A stretch of DNA of 64,000 nucleotides from JAAYLC01 sp964636665 (GTDB lineage: Bacteria; Bacteroidota; Bacteroidia; Flavobacteriales; Flavobacteriaceae), in NCBI GenBank assembly GCA_964636665.1, contig CAZWVT010000001.1, positions 92,619 to 156,618 of the forward strand. The letters are read 5' to 3'. The notes under the pieces are model-generated. The model was not told the DNA's origin and did not search any database. It was given only the letters and a program-made list of their open reading frames with translations. Position 1 is the first letter of the stretch. Every line of letters begins with the position of its first letter. Shown here piece after piece: positions 17,323 through 26,865 of the stretch. The position numbers and the translations under genes were made by a program.

Positions 17323-17760
17323 TTATTTAACCGCGCAAGAAATCTTATTGATACGGTTAATATGTCGGCCACCATCAAATTCAGTTTCCAGAAAAGTTTT
17401 TACCATTTCCACAGCTTGTTCCATACTCGTATAGCGTGACGGAATACTGATAACATTGGCATCGTTATGTTGACGAGCTAAAACTGCAATTTCTTTCATC
17501 CAGCACAATGCCGAACGAACTTTTTGATGTTTGTTTGCAGTCATATTTGCACCGTTTCCACTTCCACAAATTATAATTCCAAAAGTAGCTTCTCCTTCTG
17601 ATACATCTTTTGCTACCGGATGCACAAAATCAGGATAATCTACACTGTTTTCAGAATCCGTTCCGTGATTTACAATATCGTAACCGGATTCTTTAAGAAA
17701 AGTTACAATTCTGTTTTTATATGCTGTTCCGGCATGGTCGTTTCCGATAGAAATTTTCAT
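17323..17760 (-). CDS. rpiB: ribose-5-phosphate isomerase B
   Basis: Interconverts ribose 5-phosphate and ribulose 5-phosphate in the pentose phosphate pathway. The 145-aa protein has the RpiB/LacAB fold: GNDHAG at residues 6-11 and catalytic Cys65 in IICGSGNGANM. The sequence after it (NKHQKVRSALCW, then RQHNDANVISIPSRY) is typical. Its promoter lies in the adjacent gene-free region that holds the candidate replication origin, so its transcription would run away from that region. Confidence 0.94.
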   Translation of the reverse strand: MKISIGNDHAGTAYKNRIVTFLKESGYDIVNHGTDSENSVDYPDFVHPVAKDVSEGEATFGIIICGSGNGANMTANKHQKVRSALCWMKEIAVLARQHNDANVISIPSRYTSMEQAVEMVKTFLETEFDGGRHINRINKISCAVK

Positions 17761-17779
17761 GATATTTAATTTTTAAAAA

Positions 17780-17787
17780 CAAAGATA
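17780..17787 (-). promoter_or_regulatory. -7 promoter element for rpiB
   Basis: TATCTTTG on the minus strand, 19 bp before the rpiB ATG. Confidence 0.55.
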
Positions 17788-17890
17788 ACAAGCAGCTCCA
17801 TATAGCTATTTATTTTTGAGAGGATTTTATGAAATAAGCTTAACAGATTGATACTCCTCTAATTAATAAAATCGTAACATTTATGTAAGT

Positions 17891-17910
17891 TATCTGTTAA
17901 TATCTGTTAA
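17891..17910. repeat. perfect tandem 10-mer in the candidate origin
   Basis: TATCTGTTAA occurs twice in direct tandem with no spacer. Its position in the AT-rich left half of the candidate oriC fits an unwinding-element repeat, but this is inference. Confidence 0.6.
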
Positions 17911-17928
17911 CAAAAAAGAATAAGTAAA

Positions 17929-17980
17929 TTTTGTTTTGACGCTTATTTTTCTAATTGATATTATTTCAATCAAAACAAAA
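17929..17980. repeat. 11-bp inverted repeat in the candidate origin
   Basis: TTTTGTTTTGA (17929-17939) and TCAAAACAAAA (17970-17980) are perfect inverted copies around a 30-bp AT-rich spacer. No T-tract or neighbouring gene end suggests a terminator here. Confidence 0.55.
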
Positions 17981-18308
17981 ATATAAGTAAGCTATTTTTA
18001 GATGAAATATCTTCTTAAAAATCGTATTCATCAACAAGAAAATAATTGCAATTTATCAAATAAAGGTATTTTAAAAGTTATTAAGAGCTGTGAATAGAAC
18101 ATTGGATTATTTTGTATTGAAATGATTTTAAATCGATTAATCAAAACAACAAGTGTTGATAAGTTGCAGTAAAATGTAGGTATCCAATTATGCAATAATT
18201 TTCCAGAATAGTTATCCCCATTATTAACAGCCCATAATCATCATCATTAAAATTTTTAAATTAAATAAAAAACAAATAAATATTATATAGTTGTGGATAA
18301 CTGATTTT

Positions 18309-18548
18309 TCAGACTTTTTTCAAATGCGCCGAATCGTTAAAATCAGATATTATTTGCTGAGCGCGTTCAACATCTTCTTCGTGAACTTTAAGATGAATTC
18401 CACCGCCCGATAAGGGATAAAATGGAAGTACGCTTAAAAAAGTTTCATTCTGAAAGAAATGACGTATATTTTCTTGCTCTAACAGTAATTTTAAAACGGC
18501 ATACTCTGCGGCAAATTGAAAAATAGCAAGGGTATGAAAATTTGTCAT
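18309..18548 (-). CDS. DUF2007-like domain protein
   Basis: A 79-aa protein that matches the small DUF2007 (putative signal-transducing) family: an N-terminal strand (FHTLAIFQFAAEYAVLKLLLEQENI) is followed by SGGGIHLKVHEEDVERAQQIISDF. The family has a ferredoxin-like fold related to PII-type domains; its role is unknown. The gene ends 8 bp from the perfect DnaA box and is transcribed towards the candidate origin. Confidence 0.75.
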   Translation of the reverse strand: MTNFHTLAIFQFAAEYAVLKLLLEQENIRHFFQNETFLSVLPFYPLSGGGIHLKVHEEDVERAQQIISDFNDSAHLKKV

Positions 18549-18642
18549 ATAAAATAAGTTTTATTGAGAACCGCAAAATGAAATAAAATAAAAATATGAA
18601 TTCATTTCTACATATATAGTATTTTTACATAAATATAAATGC

Positions 18643-20880
18643 ATGAATAAGAAAAAAAATAATAAAAATAGAACTTCAAAAAAATCAAAAAAAGACTCCT
18701 TTGCTATCAAGATTCAGTCAGTTTTAAAAAATGCGCCACAGCCATTAAATTATAAACAGATTGCAGCAAAACTGGATGTAGATGATGCTGAAAGTAGAAA
18801 TCAGATTATTAAGAGCATCAAAAAACTGATTAAAAAAGAATACATCGAAGAAGTTTCAAGAGGAAAATACCAACTTGCAAAAGATTCAAATTATTATACA
18901 GGAATTGTAGATATGACTTCCTCCGGATACGGTTTTGTCATGGTAGATAATCTTGATGAAGATATTTTGATTAAAAATAAAAATCTAAATAGAGCTTTAC
19001 ACAGAGATATTGTTGAAGTTTATCTGTACAATCGAAGAAAAGAAGGAAAATTAGAAGGCGTTATAACGCAAATAATCGAACGTACACAGAAAGAATATGT
19101 AGGCGTTATCAAGATTTCAGCTCATTTTGCATTTGTTGAAACTGAAAGCAGCAAAATGGGAACTGATATTTTTATTCCGATAAACAAAATTGGAACTGCT
19201 AAAGACGGAGAAAAAGTCATGGTAGAAATTGAAGATTGGCCGGAAACTGCAGATTCTCCCACAGGTCGTGTAATAAAAGTTTTTGGGATGCCGGGTGAGC
19301 ATGCTACAGAAATTCATTCCATCCTTGCACAATACGGATTGCCGTCAGAATTTCCAAATGAAGTTGAAGAATATGCAAATGAAATAGACACAAAGATTTC
19401 AGAAGCGGAAATTCAAAAAAGAAAAGACATTCGTGATGTTTTGACTTTTACAATTGATCCAAAAGATGCCAAAGATTTTGACGATGCTTTGTCTTTTCAA
19501 AAATTAGAAAATGGAAATTTTGAAATCGGGGTGCATATTGCCGATGTTTCTCATTATGTAAAAGCCGGAACTATTTTGGATGACGAAGCATACGAACGTG
19601 CAACTTCAATTTATTTGGTTGACCGAGTTGTTCCCATGTTACCGGAAATTTTATCAAATCAAGCGTGCTCATTACGCCCTCATGAAGAAAAATATACCTT
19701 TTCCGCCATTTTTGAAATCGATTCCCAAGCCAATGTTATCAATCAATGGTTTGGAAAAACTGTCACTTTAAGCAATGCGCGATTTTCTTATGAAGAAGCA
19801 CAACATATAATTGAAGAATATGATGGTATTTCTGTTGAAGAGTATTCAACTGTTCAAATTCCCAAAGAAATTTCCATTCAAGATGCTGCTTATGAAGTTT
19901 CCAAACCCATTGTAGAAGCTATTTGCGGTATGAATAATTTGGCACAAAAATTACGTCAAAAACGGATGCGTGCCGGTGCCATTTCATTTGATAAAGTTGA
20001 AGTAAAATTTATTCTTGATAAAGAAAATGAACCTACAGGCGTTTATTTTAAAGAAAGTAAAGATGCCAATAAACTGATAGAAGAATTTATGTTACTTGCA
20101 AATCGCAAAGTAGCTGAATTTATAGGAAAACAACAACCGAAGAAAACATTTGTTTACCGTGTTCACGACGAACCCGATGATGAAAAATTAGCTGCATTGC
20201 AAAAAATTATAAGCCGTTTTGGATATAAGATAAATACAAAAAGTGCACAATCAACGGCAAATTCACTCAACAAACTTTTAAAAGACGTCGAAGGTAAAAA
20301 AGAGCAAAATCTCATTGACACTTTAACGATTCGCAGTATGAGTAAAGCTTTTTATACGACTTTCAATATCGGGCATTACGGTTTGGCTTTTGATTTTTAC
20401 AGTCATTTTACCTCTCCCATTCGTCGTTATCCCGATATTATAGCACACCGACTTCTTTTTCACTATCTTGAAAACGGAAATTCGCCTTCCGAAGAAGCGT
20501 ACGAAGAAAAATGCGCACACAGTAGCGAAATGGAAAATTTAGCGGTCAATGCAGAACGCGACAGTATCAAATATATGCAAGTAAAATATATGATGCATCA
20601 ACGTGACACAGAATTTTTAGGCGTAATTTCGGGCGTTACAGAATGGGGAATTTATATAGAAATTATTTCCAATAAATGTGAAGGAATGGTACGTTTGCAA
20701 GATTTAAAAGATGACAGATATATTTTTGATGCCGATGATTTTGCTGTTTTCGGCCAACGTACCGGAAATGTATATCAATTGGGAGATGAAGTTTACGTCA
20801 AAGTAAAAAATGCAGATTTAGTAAAGAAACATCTTGATTTTTATTTAATAGGACATCGGGAAATGAATGAAAACAATTAG
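18643..20880 (+). CDS. rnr: ribonuclease R
   Basis: A 3'-5' exoribonuclease that degrades structured RNA. The 745-aa protein has a Lys-rich N-terminus (1-20), a winged-helix domain (about 20-85), OB/cold-shock domains (about 85-220), the RNB catalytic domain with the acidic cluster DPKDAKDFDDA (about 272-282), and a C-terminal S1 domain (about 655-735, EFLGVISGVTEWGIYIEI). It ends in NENN without the long Lys-rich tail of the E. coli protein. It is transcribed away from the candidate origin. Confidence 0.96.
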   Translation: MNKKKNNKNRTSKKSKKDSFAIKIQSVLKNAPQPLNYKQIAAKLDVDDAESRNQIIKSIKKLIKKEYIEEVSRGKYQLAKDSNYYTGIVDMTSSGYGFVMVDNLDEDILIKNKNLNRALHRDIVEVYLYNRRKEGKLEGVITQIIERTQKEYVGVIKISAHFAFVETESSKMGTDIFIPINKIGTAKDGEKVMVEIEDWPETADSPTGRVIKVFGMPGEHATEIHSILAQYGLPSEFPNEVEEYANEIDTKISEAEIQKRKDIRDVLTFTIDPKDAKDFDDALSFQKLENGNFEIGVHIADVSHYVKAGTILDDEAYERATSIYLVDRVVPMLPEILSNQACSLRPHEEKYTFSAIFEIDSQANVINQWFGKTVTLSNARFSYEEAQHIIEEYDGISVEEYSTVQIPKEISIQDAAYEVSKPIVEAICGMNNLAQKLRQKRMRAGAISFDKVEVKFILDKENEPTGVYFKESKDANKLIEEFMLLANRKVAEFIGKQQPKKTFVYRVHDEPDDEKLAALQKIISRFGYKINTKSAQSTANSLNKLLKDVEGKKEQNLIDTLTIRSMSKAFYTTFNIGHYGLAFDFYSHFTSPIRRYPDIIAHRLLFHYLENGNSPSEEAYEEKCAHSSEMENLAVNAERDSIKYMQVKYMMHQRDTEFLGVISGVTEWGIYIEIISNKCEGMVRLQDLKDDRYIFDADDFAVFGQRTGNVYQLGDEVYVKVKNADLVKKHLDFYLIGHREMNENN

Positions 20881-20919
20881 TTACTAAATTCGCTATTTTT
20901 CCCTTTTTAAATTTTGTTG

Positions 20920-21639
20920 ATGAATGCTATGACAGATGGTCTGATATATGCCGTTTTATATGGTTTTTTACTTTCTTTTGCGGTAGGTCCTGTTTTTTTT
21001 ACATTAATAGAAACAGCAATTTCAAAAGGAATAAGGGCAGCTATTTTTTTTGATTTAGGAGCTATTTCCGCGGATATCGTATTTATTATCATCGCCTTTT
21101 ACAGTACGAATAAAATATTAGAAAAATTACAACACGATCCGGCATTGTTGATTTTTGGAGGCATTGTTCTCATAGCTTACGGAGTTATTACCTATATCAG
21201 GATAAACAATTCCATTTTTAAAATCATGCGGGAATATTATACAAAAGCAGTAAAAGGAAAATTCAGAAATCTTTTTTTTAAGGGTTTTTTTCTAAATTTC
21301 GTGAATTTCGGTGTATTAATCGGATGGATTGCCACACTTGTAATGGCAAATGCCCTTACTACAACTGATTCCGGTGTTTTTTGGTTTTTAGCCACAGTAT
21401 TGATAACTTTTTTTTCGACCGATCTTTTAAAAATCACACTTGCCAAACGCGTCATGCGAAGATTGTCGGGAAGATTAATATTTAAAACAAAGCAGTGGGT
21501 AAGTATTCTTATAGTGATTTTCGGAATTTTTTTATTGATTCAAGGAATTTTTCCTCAAGGATTAGAAGCCGGACTGGATACAATTCCCGGACAACCACAT
21601 CCGTTGGATAAACCAATTCCACCAGTTATAAAAGAATAA
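20920..21639 (+). CDS. LysE family transporter
   Basis: A 239-aa inner-membrane protein with six predicted helices. The N-terminal signature FLLSFAVGPVFFTLIETAISKGIRAA (about residues 16-41) is that of LysE/RhtB-type amino-acid exporters, with the G-P-x-F/N-x-x turn. The exported substrate cannot be told. The ATG at 20920 is chosen over two upstream TTG codons; an internal ATG at 20929 is also possible. The last 25 residues are Pro-rich and polar. A terminator hairpin lies directly after the stop. Confidence 0.85.
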   Translation: MNAMTDGLIYAVLYGFLLSFAVGPVFFTLIETAISKGIRAAIFFDLGAISADIVFIIIAFYSTNKILEKLQHDPALLIFGGIVLIAYGVITYIRINNSIFKIMREYYTKAVKGKFRNLFFKGFFLNFVNFGVLIGWIATLVMANALTTTDSGVFWFLATVLITFFSTDLLKITLAKRVMRRLSGRLIFKTKQWVSILIVIFGIFLLIQGIFPQGLEAGLDTIPGQPHPLDKPIPPVIKE

Positions 21640-21640
21640 A

Positions 21641-21672
21641 AAAACCTCCAAAAAAAATATTTTGAAGGTTTT
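21641..21672. terminator. bidirectional terminator between the LysE gene and tRNA-Cys
   Basis: AAAACCTCCAAAA pairs with TTTTGAAGGTTTT (13 positions, one mismatch) around a 6-base loop. The A- and T-runs on the two sides let it stop both the LysE gene and the convergent tRNA. Confidence 0.75.
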
Positions 21673-21674
21673 CG

Positions 21675-21745
21675 AGGCATCGAGCGGATTCGAACCGCTG
21701 TAGAAGGTTTTGCAGACCTCTGCCTAGCCACTCGGCCACGATGCC
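21675..21745 (-). tRNA. tRNA-Cys (GCA)
   Basis: A 71-nt cloverleaf on the minus strand. GGCATCG pairs with CGATGCC in the acceptor stem, the discriminator is U as expected for Cys, and the anticodon arm GAGGT-CTGCAAA-ACCTT gives anticodon GCA. TTCGAAT forms the T-loop. CCA is not encoded. Confidence 0.95.
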
Positions 21746-21778
21746 GTATTTGAAAGAAAGTTTTCTAAAAAACGATTG

Positions 21779-21786
21779 CAAATATA
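21779..21786 (-). promoter_or_regulatory. -7 promoter element for tRNA-Cys
   Basis: TATATTTG on the minus strand, 33 bp before the mature tRNA 5' end. Confidence 0.5.
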
Positions 21787-21823
21787 GAAACTTATACAAG
21801 AATCGGCAACACACTTTTAAAAA

Positions 21824-22180
21824 TTATCTTTTACCTTTCATAATAACGCACACTTCCGATACGTCTCCACCAATGGGCGGATTTTTTTTAGCAATGGAAA
21901 CTTTAACTTTTTTTACAAGTTCCAATTCTGATAAAACTGAATCTATAATGCGTTTTGCCACATTTTCCAACAGCTTGGATCTAATTGACATTTCTTTTTT
22001 TACGATGGATTTAAGATGAACATAATCAATCGTATCTGTCAATAAATCAGTTTTTGAAGCGTATGTAAGATTTGAATAAACCGTTAAATCAACAAGATAA
22101 TCGGAGCCGATAACTCCTTCTTCATCCAAGCACCCGTGATATGCATAAACACGGATTTTTTTTAGCTTAATTTTGTCCAA
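21824..22180 (-). CDS. folB: dihydroneopterin aldolase
   Basis: Cleaves 7,8-dihydroneopterin to 6-hydroxymethyl-dihydropterin in folate synthesis. The 118-aa protein starts MDKIKLKKIRVYAYHGCLDEE, with the typical HG turn and the catalytic Glu in the EEGVIGSDYLVDLTV region. It ends with the conserved VSIAKKNPPIGGDVSEV stretch. No other folate gene is close. It diverges from glnS. Confidence 0.92.
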   Translation of the reverse strand: MDKIKLKKIRVYAYHGCLDEEGVIGSDYLVDLTVYSNLTYASKTDLLTDTIDYVHLKSIVKKEMSIRSKLLENVAKRIIDSVLSELELVKKVKVSIAKKNPPIGGDVSEVCVIMKGKR

Positions 22181-22245
22181 TTTTCTCTCTAAAATAGATG
22201 TTCAAAACTACAATAAAAGTGCGTATTTTTATCAGTCTTTTTTTG

Positions 22246-22253
22246 TAAATTTG
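22246..22253 (+). promoter_or_regulatory. -7 promoter element for glnS
   Basis: TAAATTTG, 17 bp before the glnS ATG. Confidence 0.55.
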
Positions 22254-22270
22254 CGCCATCATTTTTTGTT

Positions 22271-23950
22271 ATGGCAAAAGAAGTAGCATCTCTCAACTTT
22301 TTAGAGCATATCATCGAAGAAGATTTACAAAGCAACTATAAATTATCCGATTTATGCTTTCGATTTCCACCTGAACCAAATGGATATTTACACATCGGTC
22401 ATGCCACTTCTATCTGTCTGAATTTCGGATTCGGATTAAAATACAATGCACCGGTCAATCTTCGTTTTGACGATACCAATCCCATTAAAGAAGAACAAGA
22501 ATTTGTCGATGCCATCAAACGCGATGTTGAATGGCTTGGATTTAAATGGGCAAAAGAATGCTATGCTTCTGATTATTTCCAACAACTTTACGATTGGGCA
22601 GTTCAGCTTATTAAAGATGGAAAAGCGTATGTAGATTCGCAATCTTCAGAAGAAATTGCACAACAAAAAGGAACTCCTCAAGTTCCCGGGACGAACAGTC
22701 CGTTTCGAAACCGTTCGGTTGAAGAAAATTTGGAGCTGTTTGAAAAAATGAAAAATGGAGAAACTCCGGAAGGACAACATGTGCTACGTGCAAAAATTGA
22801 TATGGCATCACCGAATATGCTGATGCGGGATCCGGTAATGTACCGCGTACTCCACAAACCTCATCACAGAACAGGGACAGACTGGAAAATTTATCCAATG
22901 TACGATTGGGCGCATGGCGAAAGTGATTATATAGAACAGATTTCTCATTCTTTTTGTACGTTGGAATTTTTACCACATCGCGAATTATACGATTGGTTTT
23001 TAGATCAGATTTACGATACTGCCAAATTAAGACCTAAGCAACGTGAATTTGCACGTCGAAATTTAAGTCATACGGTTGTGAGCAAAAGAAGATTGGCACA
23101 ATTGGTAAGCAATGGAATCGTTTCAAGTTGGGACGACCCCCGAATGCCGACTATTGCAGGATTGAGACGCCGTGGATACACTCCGGAATCCATCCGAAAT
23201 TTTGCTGACAGCATAGGCGTAGGAAAAAGAGAAAATCTCATCGATGTTTCTCACTTAGAATTTCATATCCGTGAAGATTTAAATAAGAAAGTACCTCGAA
23301 TCATGGTTGTTTTAGATCCTATAAAAATTGTCATCGAAAATTATCCGGAAAATAAAGTAGAATGGTTGGAAGCCGAAAATAATCCCGAAGACGATGCAAT
23401 GGGTACTCGAAAAGTTCCGTTCTCCCGAGAACTTTATATTGAACGTGAAGACTTTAAAGAAGAAGCAAATCGTAAATTTTTCCGTTTGACCATCGGTAAA
23501 GAAGTGCGATTAAAAAATGCTTATATCATTAAAGCCCATAATGTAATTAAAGACGAAGAAGGAAATATCATAGAAATACGTTGTACTTACGATGAAGAAA
23601 GCAGAAGCGGAAGCGGAACTGAAGCATCAATGCGCAAGGTAAAAGGAACGCTTCATTGGGTTTCAATTCCTCATGCAATCGAAACAGAAGTTCGACTTTA
23701 TGACAGACTTTTTGTCGAAGCTGCTCCTGATGCTCAAAAAGAAAAAGATTTCTTAGAGTTTCTCAATCCGGATTCTTTAAAAATTATTACAGGTTACGCT
23801 GAACCAAGTATTGAAAGAGTAGAAGCTGAAGATAAATTTCAGTTTCAACGTTTGGGTTATTTTACTGTTGATAAAGACACCACAGATTCTAAGATTGTTT
23901 TTAATCGTACAGTGCCGTTACGTGATTCTTGGGAGAAAATAGAATCATAA
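22271..23950 (+). CDS. glnS: glutaminyl-tRNA synthetase
   Basis: A class I synthetase that charges tRNA-Gln. The 559-aa length is normal. The HIGH motif is present as PNGYLHIGHA (near residue 36) and the KMSKS loop as VVSKRRL (near 277). The Gln-specific fold markers (RFDDTNP and MYDWAHGESDYIEQISHS) are visible, with the anticodon-binding beta-barrels in the C-terminal 220 residues. Its presence together with a separate GltX means direct charging of tRNA-Gln is available to this organism. Confidence 0.97.
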   Translation: MAKEVASLNFLEHIIEEDLQSNYKLSDLCFRFPPEPNGYLHIGHATSICLNFGFGLKYNAPVNLRFDDTNPIKEEQEFVDAIKRDVEWLGFKWAKECYASDYFQQLYDWAVQLIKDGKAYVDSQSSEEIAQQKGTPQVPGTNSPFRNRSVEENLELFEKMKNGETPEGQHVLRAKIDMASPNMLMRDPVMYRVLHKPHHRTGTDWKIYPMYDWAHGESDYIEQISHSFCTLEFLPHRELYDWFLDQIYDTAKLRPKQREFARRNLSHTVVSKRRLAQLVSNGIVSSWDDPRMPTIAGLRRRGYTPESIRNFADSIGVGKRENLIDVSHLEFHIREDLNKKVPRIMVVLDPIKIVIENYPENKVEWLEAENNPEDDAMGTRKVPFSRELYIEREDFKEEANRKFFRLTIGKEVRLKNAYIIKAHNVIKDEEGNIIEIRCTYDEESRSGSGTEASMRKVKGTLHWVSIPHAIETEVRLYDRLFVEAAPDAQKEKDFLEFLNPDSLKIITGYAEPSIERVEAEDKFQFQRLGYFTVDKDTTDSKIVFNRTVPLRDSWEKIES

Positions 23951-24076
23951 CTTATCCTTAACCAATTAGAAATTTCTATTCTATTCTTTTGCGGACAGTG
24001 AGTTCTTTGAAAGAAACAGATTCCCTGTATCTAAACCCACTCTAAATCTTATAGAAATTTTTAAACCTTTATTAAT

Positions 24077-26707
24077 ATGCGTAAACTATTATTATTGTTC
24101 ATTGTTATGCTGAGTACTGCAACTTATGCTCAACACACAATCAAAGGAGTTGTAGTCGATTCCGAGACTGACATTCCTTTAGCAGGTGCAAATGTTGTAG
24201 AAAATGGAACCTCAAATGGTGCCATAACTGATTTTGACGGAAATTTTACACTTTCTACATCTTCAACTTCGGGAACTTTAACGGTCTCTTATATTGGTTA
24301 TACAAATGAAAGTGTTTCGTTTTCCAATATTTCGGGAACAACAGAATTAAAAACAATTAAATTACTTCCTGATGCTGATGCTTTGGGAGAAGTAGTGTTG
24401 GTAGGTCGTGGAATCATTGATTTGGCTTCAGATCGTCAGACACCAATTGCCGTATCTTCAATTAGTGCCGTAGAAATCCAAACAAAGGGAATCGGTAATG
24501 TGGAATTTCCTGAAATCATGAAAAGCACGCCGAGCGTGTATGTTTCCAATCAAGCGGGAGGATTTGGAGATTCTCAAATGTTTTTGCGAGGATTTGACCA
24601 AACAAATACTGCATTTCTATTGAATGGACAACCAATCAACGGAATGGAAGACGGAAGAATTTACTGGTCAAACTGGTCTGGAATGTCCGATGTTGCCAAT
24701 GCAGTTCAAGTACAACGCGGACTGGGTTCTTCTAAATTGGCAATTTCATCAGTAGGAGGAACAGTAAATATCGTTTCGCGCGTTGCCGATAAAAGAGAAG
24801 GCGGTTTTGTAAGATTTATGGGCGGAAACGACAGTTACTTGAAAGGAACAGTCAGCTATAATTCCGGAATGCAAGGAAAATGGGCATATTCATTTCTTTT
24901 TGACCATTGGCAAGGACACCGTAAATTTGCTGAAGGAACGGCAGGACAAGGACAAAACTACTTTGTCGGAATCGGATATGTACCGAACGATAACCACTCA
25001 TTTAATTTCTTATTAACGGGAGCTCCACAATTTCACGACCAAAATTTTTCAAAAAGACTTGAAGTTTACGAAGAATATGGAAAATTGTACAACGACAATT
25101 CAGGTTTTAAAGATGGTGAACGCTACACTTTTCGAAGAAATTATTACCATAAACCGATTGCAAACTTAAACTGGGATTGGGATATTGACGAAAAGAGTTC
25201 TCTATCTTCTGTTTTATATGCTTCGTGGGGTCGGGGAGGAGGAACCGGACCTGCAGGAAGTTCGCGAAATATCGTGAGAGATGAATTTGGAAATATTGAT
25301 TTTGATGCAATTGTTCAAAATAACATTCAAGGTGCAGACAATGGTATCGGAAGTTATGATGCTGGATCTATGGTGAGAAGAATGTCTGTAAACAATCACA
25401 ATTGGTATGGTTTTTTGACAAATTATGAAAATGAAATAAATGAAAATTTCAATTTCAATGTTGGAGTTGATACTCGGTTTTACAGCGGAAACCATTGGTA
25501 TCAGTTGAATGATTTATTGGGATTAAACGGTTATGCAGACAATTTTGGATATGGCGGAATGAGACCTGCCGATTATGTTATTTCCGAAACTTTTGAAGCC
25601 AATCCTTGGGCTGCACTTTTTAATTCTGCCAGTGAAGGACAACGATTTAATTACGATTATACCGAATACATCAATTATATAGGAGCTTTTGGACAAGCAG
25701 AATATAAAACCGAGAAATTTTCTGCATTTATTCAAGGTGCAGTAAGCACGCAAAGTTATCAGAGAGAAGGACGTGCCATTGGAACTGAAATTGAAGGTGT
25801 AAACGGACTTGGAAAATCTGAAAAAGTGAATAAAACAGGATACAATCTCAAAGGAGGATTGGGTTATACGTTTATGGAAGGAAACACCATTTTTGCAAAT
25901 GTGGGACAATATTCCAGACAACCTTATTTGGACAACATCTTTGAAGACATCCGAAATTCAAATTACATCATTTCCGGGGACAGAGAGGTTGACAATGAAG
26001 AAATAACAGGAATAGAAGCCGGTTACAGAATCCGTTCGGGAAATGTCAGTTTGGATTTAAACGGATATTATACCAAATGGGGAAATCGATTTGTTTATAA
26101 CTTTATTCCCGGCGATCCCGACAGTTCAAACCCGAATCAACAAATAGACAGAGTTCAAAGATTTACGGGCGTTACGCAAGTTCACAAAGGATTCGAATTT
26201 GAAGGAAGATACCGTTATTCTTCAGTGTTTATGCTAAGAGCTTTCGGAAGTATCGGAAATTGGAAATACGACGGAACTACGCCTTATCAGACACGTTCTG
26301 AAGAAACCAATCAAACATTGGATGAAGGAACGCTGGATTTGACGGGAACCAAAGTTGGAAACGCTGCACAAACTTCTTTTGGATTTGGATTTAAATATGA
26401 AATCATCGATGGATTAAGCCTCGATGCCGATTATAATATTTATACCGATTTATATGGTTTTGTGGATACGCGCGAAGTCATCAATGCTGCATTAAGAGGT
26501 GAAGTTTATCAAGCAGAAAGATTGTCGGCTTTTACATTACTTGACGCCGGACTTTCCTATAAATTTAATTTCGGAGGAAACAATGTAACTTTTAGAGCCA
26601 ATGTTCACAATCTGGCAAATGAAAGTTATTTGAGCCAAAAAGATTCTTACGGTTATTACTGGGGGAACGGAAGAACGTGGAATGCAAGCCTGCGCTATGA
26701 CTTCTAA
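24077..26707 (+). CDS. TonB-dependent receptor
   Basis: An 876-aa outer-membrane active transporter. Signal peptide (about 1-18, ATYAQ), then a carboxypeptidase-regulatory-like beta-sandwich (about 20-95), a plug domain (about 105-230, with FLRGFDQTNTAFLLNG and VQRGLGSSKLAISSVGGTVNI), and a 22-strand barrel that ends in the aromatic WNASLRYDF. The substrate is not evident. No SusD-like partner follows, so it is not a typical polysaccharide-utilisation pair; iron chelates, cofactors or other small ligands are alternatives. A long 126-bp leader without a clear promoter precedes it. Confidence 0.93.
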   Translation: MRKLLLLFIVMLSTATYAQHTIKGVVVDSETDIPLAGANVVENGTSNGAITDFDGNFTLSTSSTSGTLTVSYIGYTNESVSFSNISGTTELKTIKLLPDADALGEVVLVGRGIIDLASDRQTPIAVSSISAVEIQTKGIGNVEFPEIMKSTPSVYVSNQAGGFGDSQMFLRGFDQTNTAFLLNGQPINGMEDGRIYWSNWSGMSDVANAVQVQRGLGSSKLAISSVGGTVNIVSRVADKREGGFVRFMGGNDSYLKGTVSYNSGMQGKWAYSFLFDHWQGHRKFAEGTAGQGQNYFVGIGYVPNDNHSFNFLLTGAPQFHDQNFSKRLEVYEEYGKLYNDNSGFKDGERYTFRRNYYHKPIANLNWDWDIDEKSSLSSVLYASWGRGGGTGPAGSSRNIVRDEFGNIDFDAIVQNNIQGADNGIGSYDAGSMVRRMSVNNHNWYGFLTNYENEINENFNFNVGVDTRFYSGNHWYQLNDLLGLNGYADNFGYGGMRPADYVISETFEANPWAALFNSASEGQRFNYDYTEYINYIGAFGQAEYKTEKFSAFIQGAVSTQSYQREGRAIGTEIEGVNGLGKSEKVNKTGYNLKGGLGYTFMEGNTIFANVGQYSRQPYLDNIFEDIRNSNYIISGDREVDNEEITGIEAGYRIRSGNVSLDLNGYYTKWGNRFVYNFIPGDPDSSNPNQQIDRVQRFTGVTQVHKGFEFEGRYRYSSVFMLRAFGSIGNWKYDGTTPYQTRSEETNQTLDEGTLDLTGTKVGNAAQTSFGFGFKYEIIDGLSLDADYNIYTDLYGFVDTREVINAALRGEVYQAERLSAFTLLDAGLSYKFNFGGNNVTFRANVHNLANESYLSQKDSYGYYWGNGRTWNASLRYDF

Positions 26708-26741
26708 CGGATTCATTTTATCGTAACTAACTAATCAAATC

Positions 26742-26773
26742 AAAAAGCTGCCTCAACATTGGGGCAGTTTTTT
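26742..26773 (+). terminator. intrinsic terminator after the TonB receptor
   Basis: CTGCCTC pairs with GGGGCAG (one T-G pair) around a 6-base loop, with A-run and T-run flanks, 41 bp after the stop. Confidence 0.8.
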
Positions 26774-26865
26774 GATTATCAGTTTCTTTTCCGATTCATA
26801 AAGTTTATTTAAGGAATGAACCATCTCCATGGAATAGCTTTACCTTTATTATTTCAATCAGTGAT

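Larger units (their letters stand above)
17761..18308. other. candidate chromosomal replication origin (oriC)
   Basis: This 548-bp stretch has no gene and is very AT-rich. It holds four DnaA-box-like 9-mers within 212 bp: a perfect TTATCCACA on the minus strand at 18292-18300, and three with one mismatch to TTATNCACA: CTATTCACA (minus, 18089-18097), TTATCAACA (minus, 18154-18162) and TTATCCCCA (plus, 18212-18220). To the left, an AT-rich part with a tandem 10-mer and an 11-bp inverted repeat could be the unwinding element. dnaA is not adjacent, which is common in Bacteroidota. Two parS-like sites about 30 kb away fit an origin-proximal position. Functional origin status is inference. Confidence 0.6.

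Noticed and set aside
23951..24076. Possible riboswitch in the leader of the first TonB receptor
   Set aside because: No cobalamin, TPP or other conserved riboswitch core motif could be recognised by eye.
25523..25921. Open frames of 90-130 codons antisense to the TonB receptor
   Set aside because: No start context or domain, and they sit over conserved barrel sequence of the receptor.
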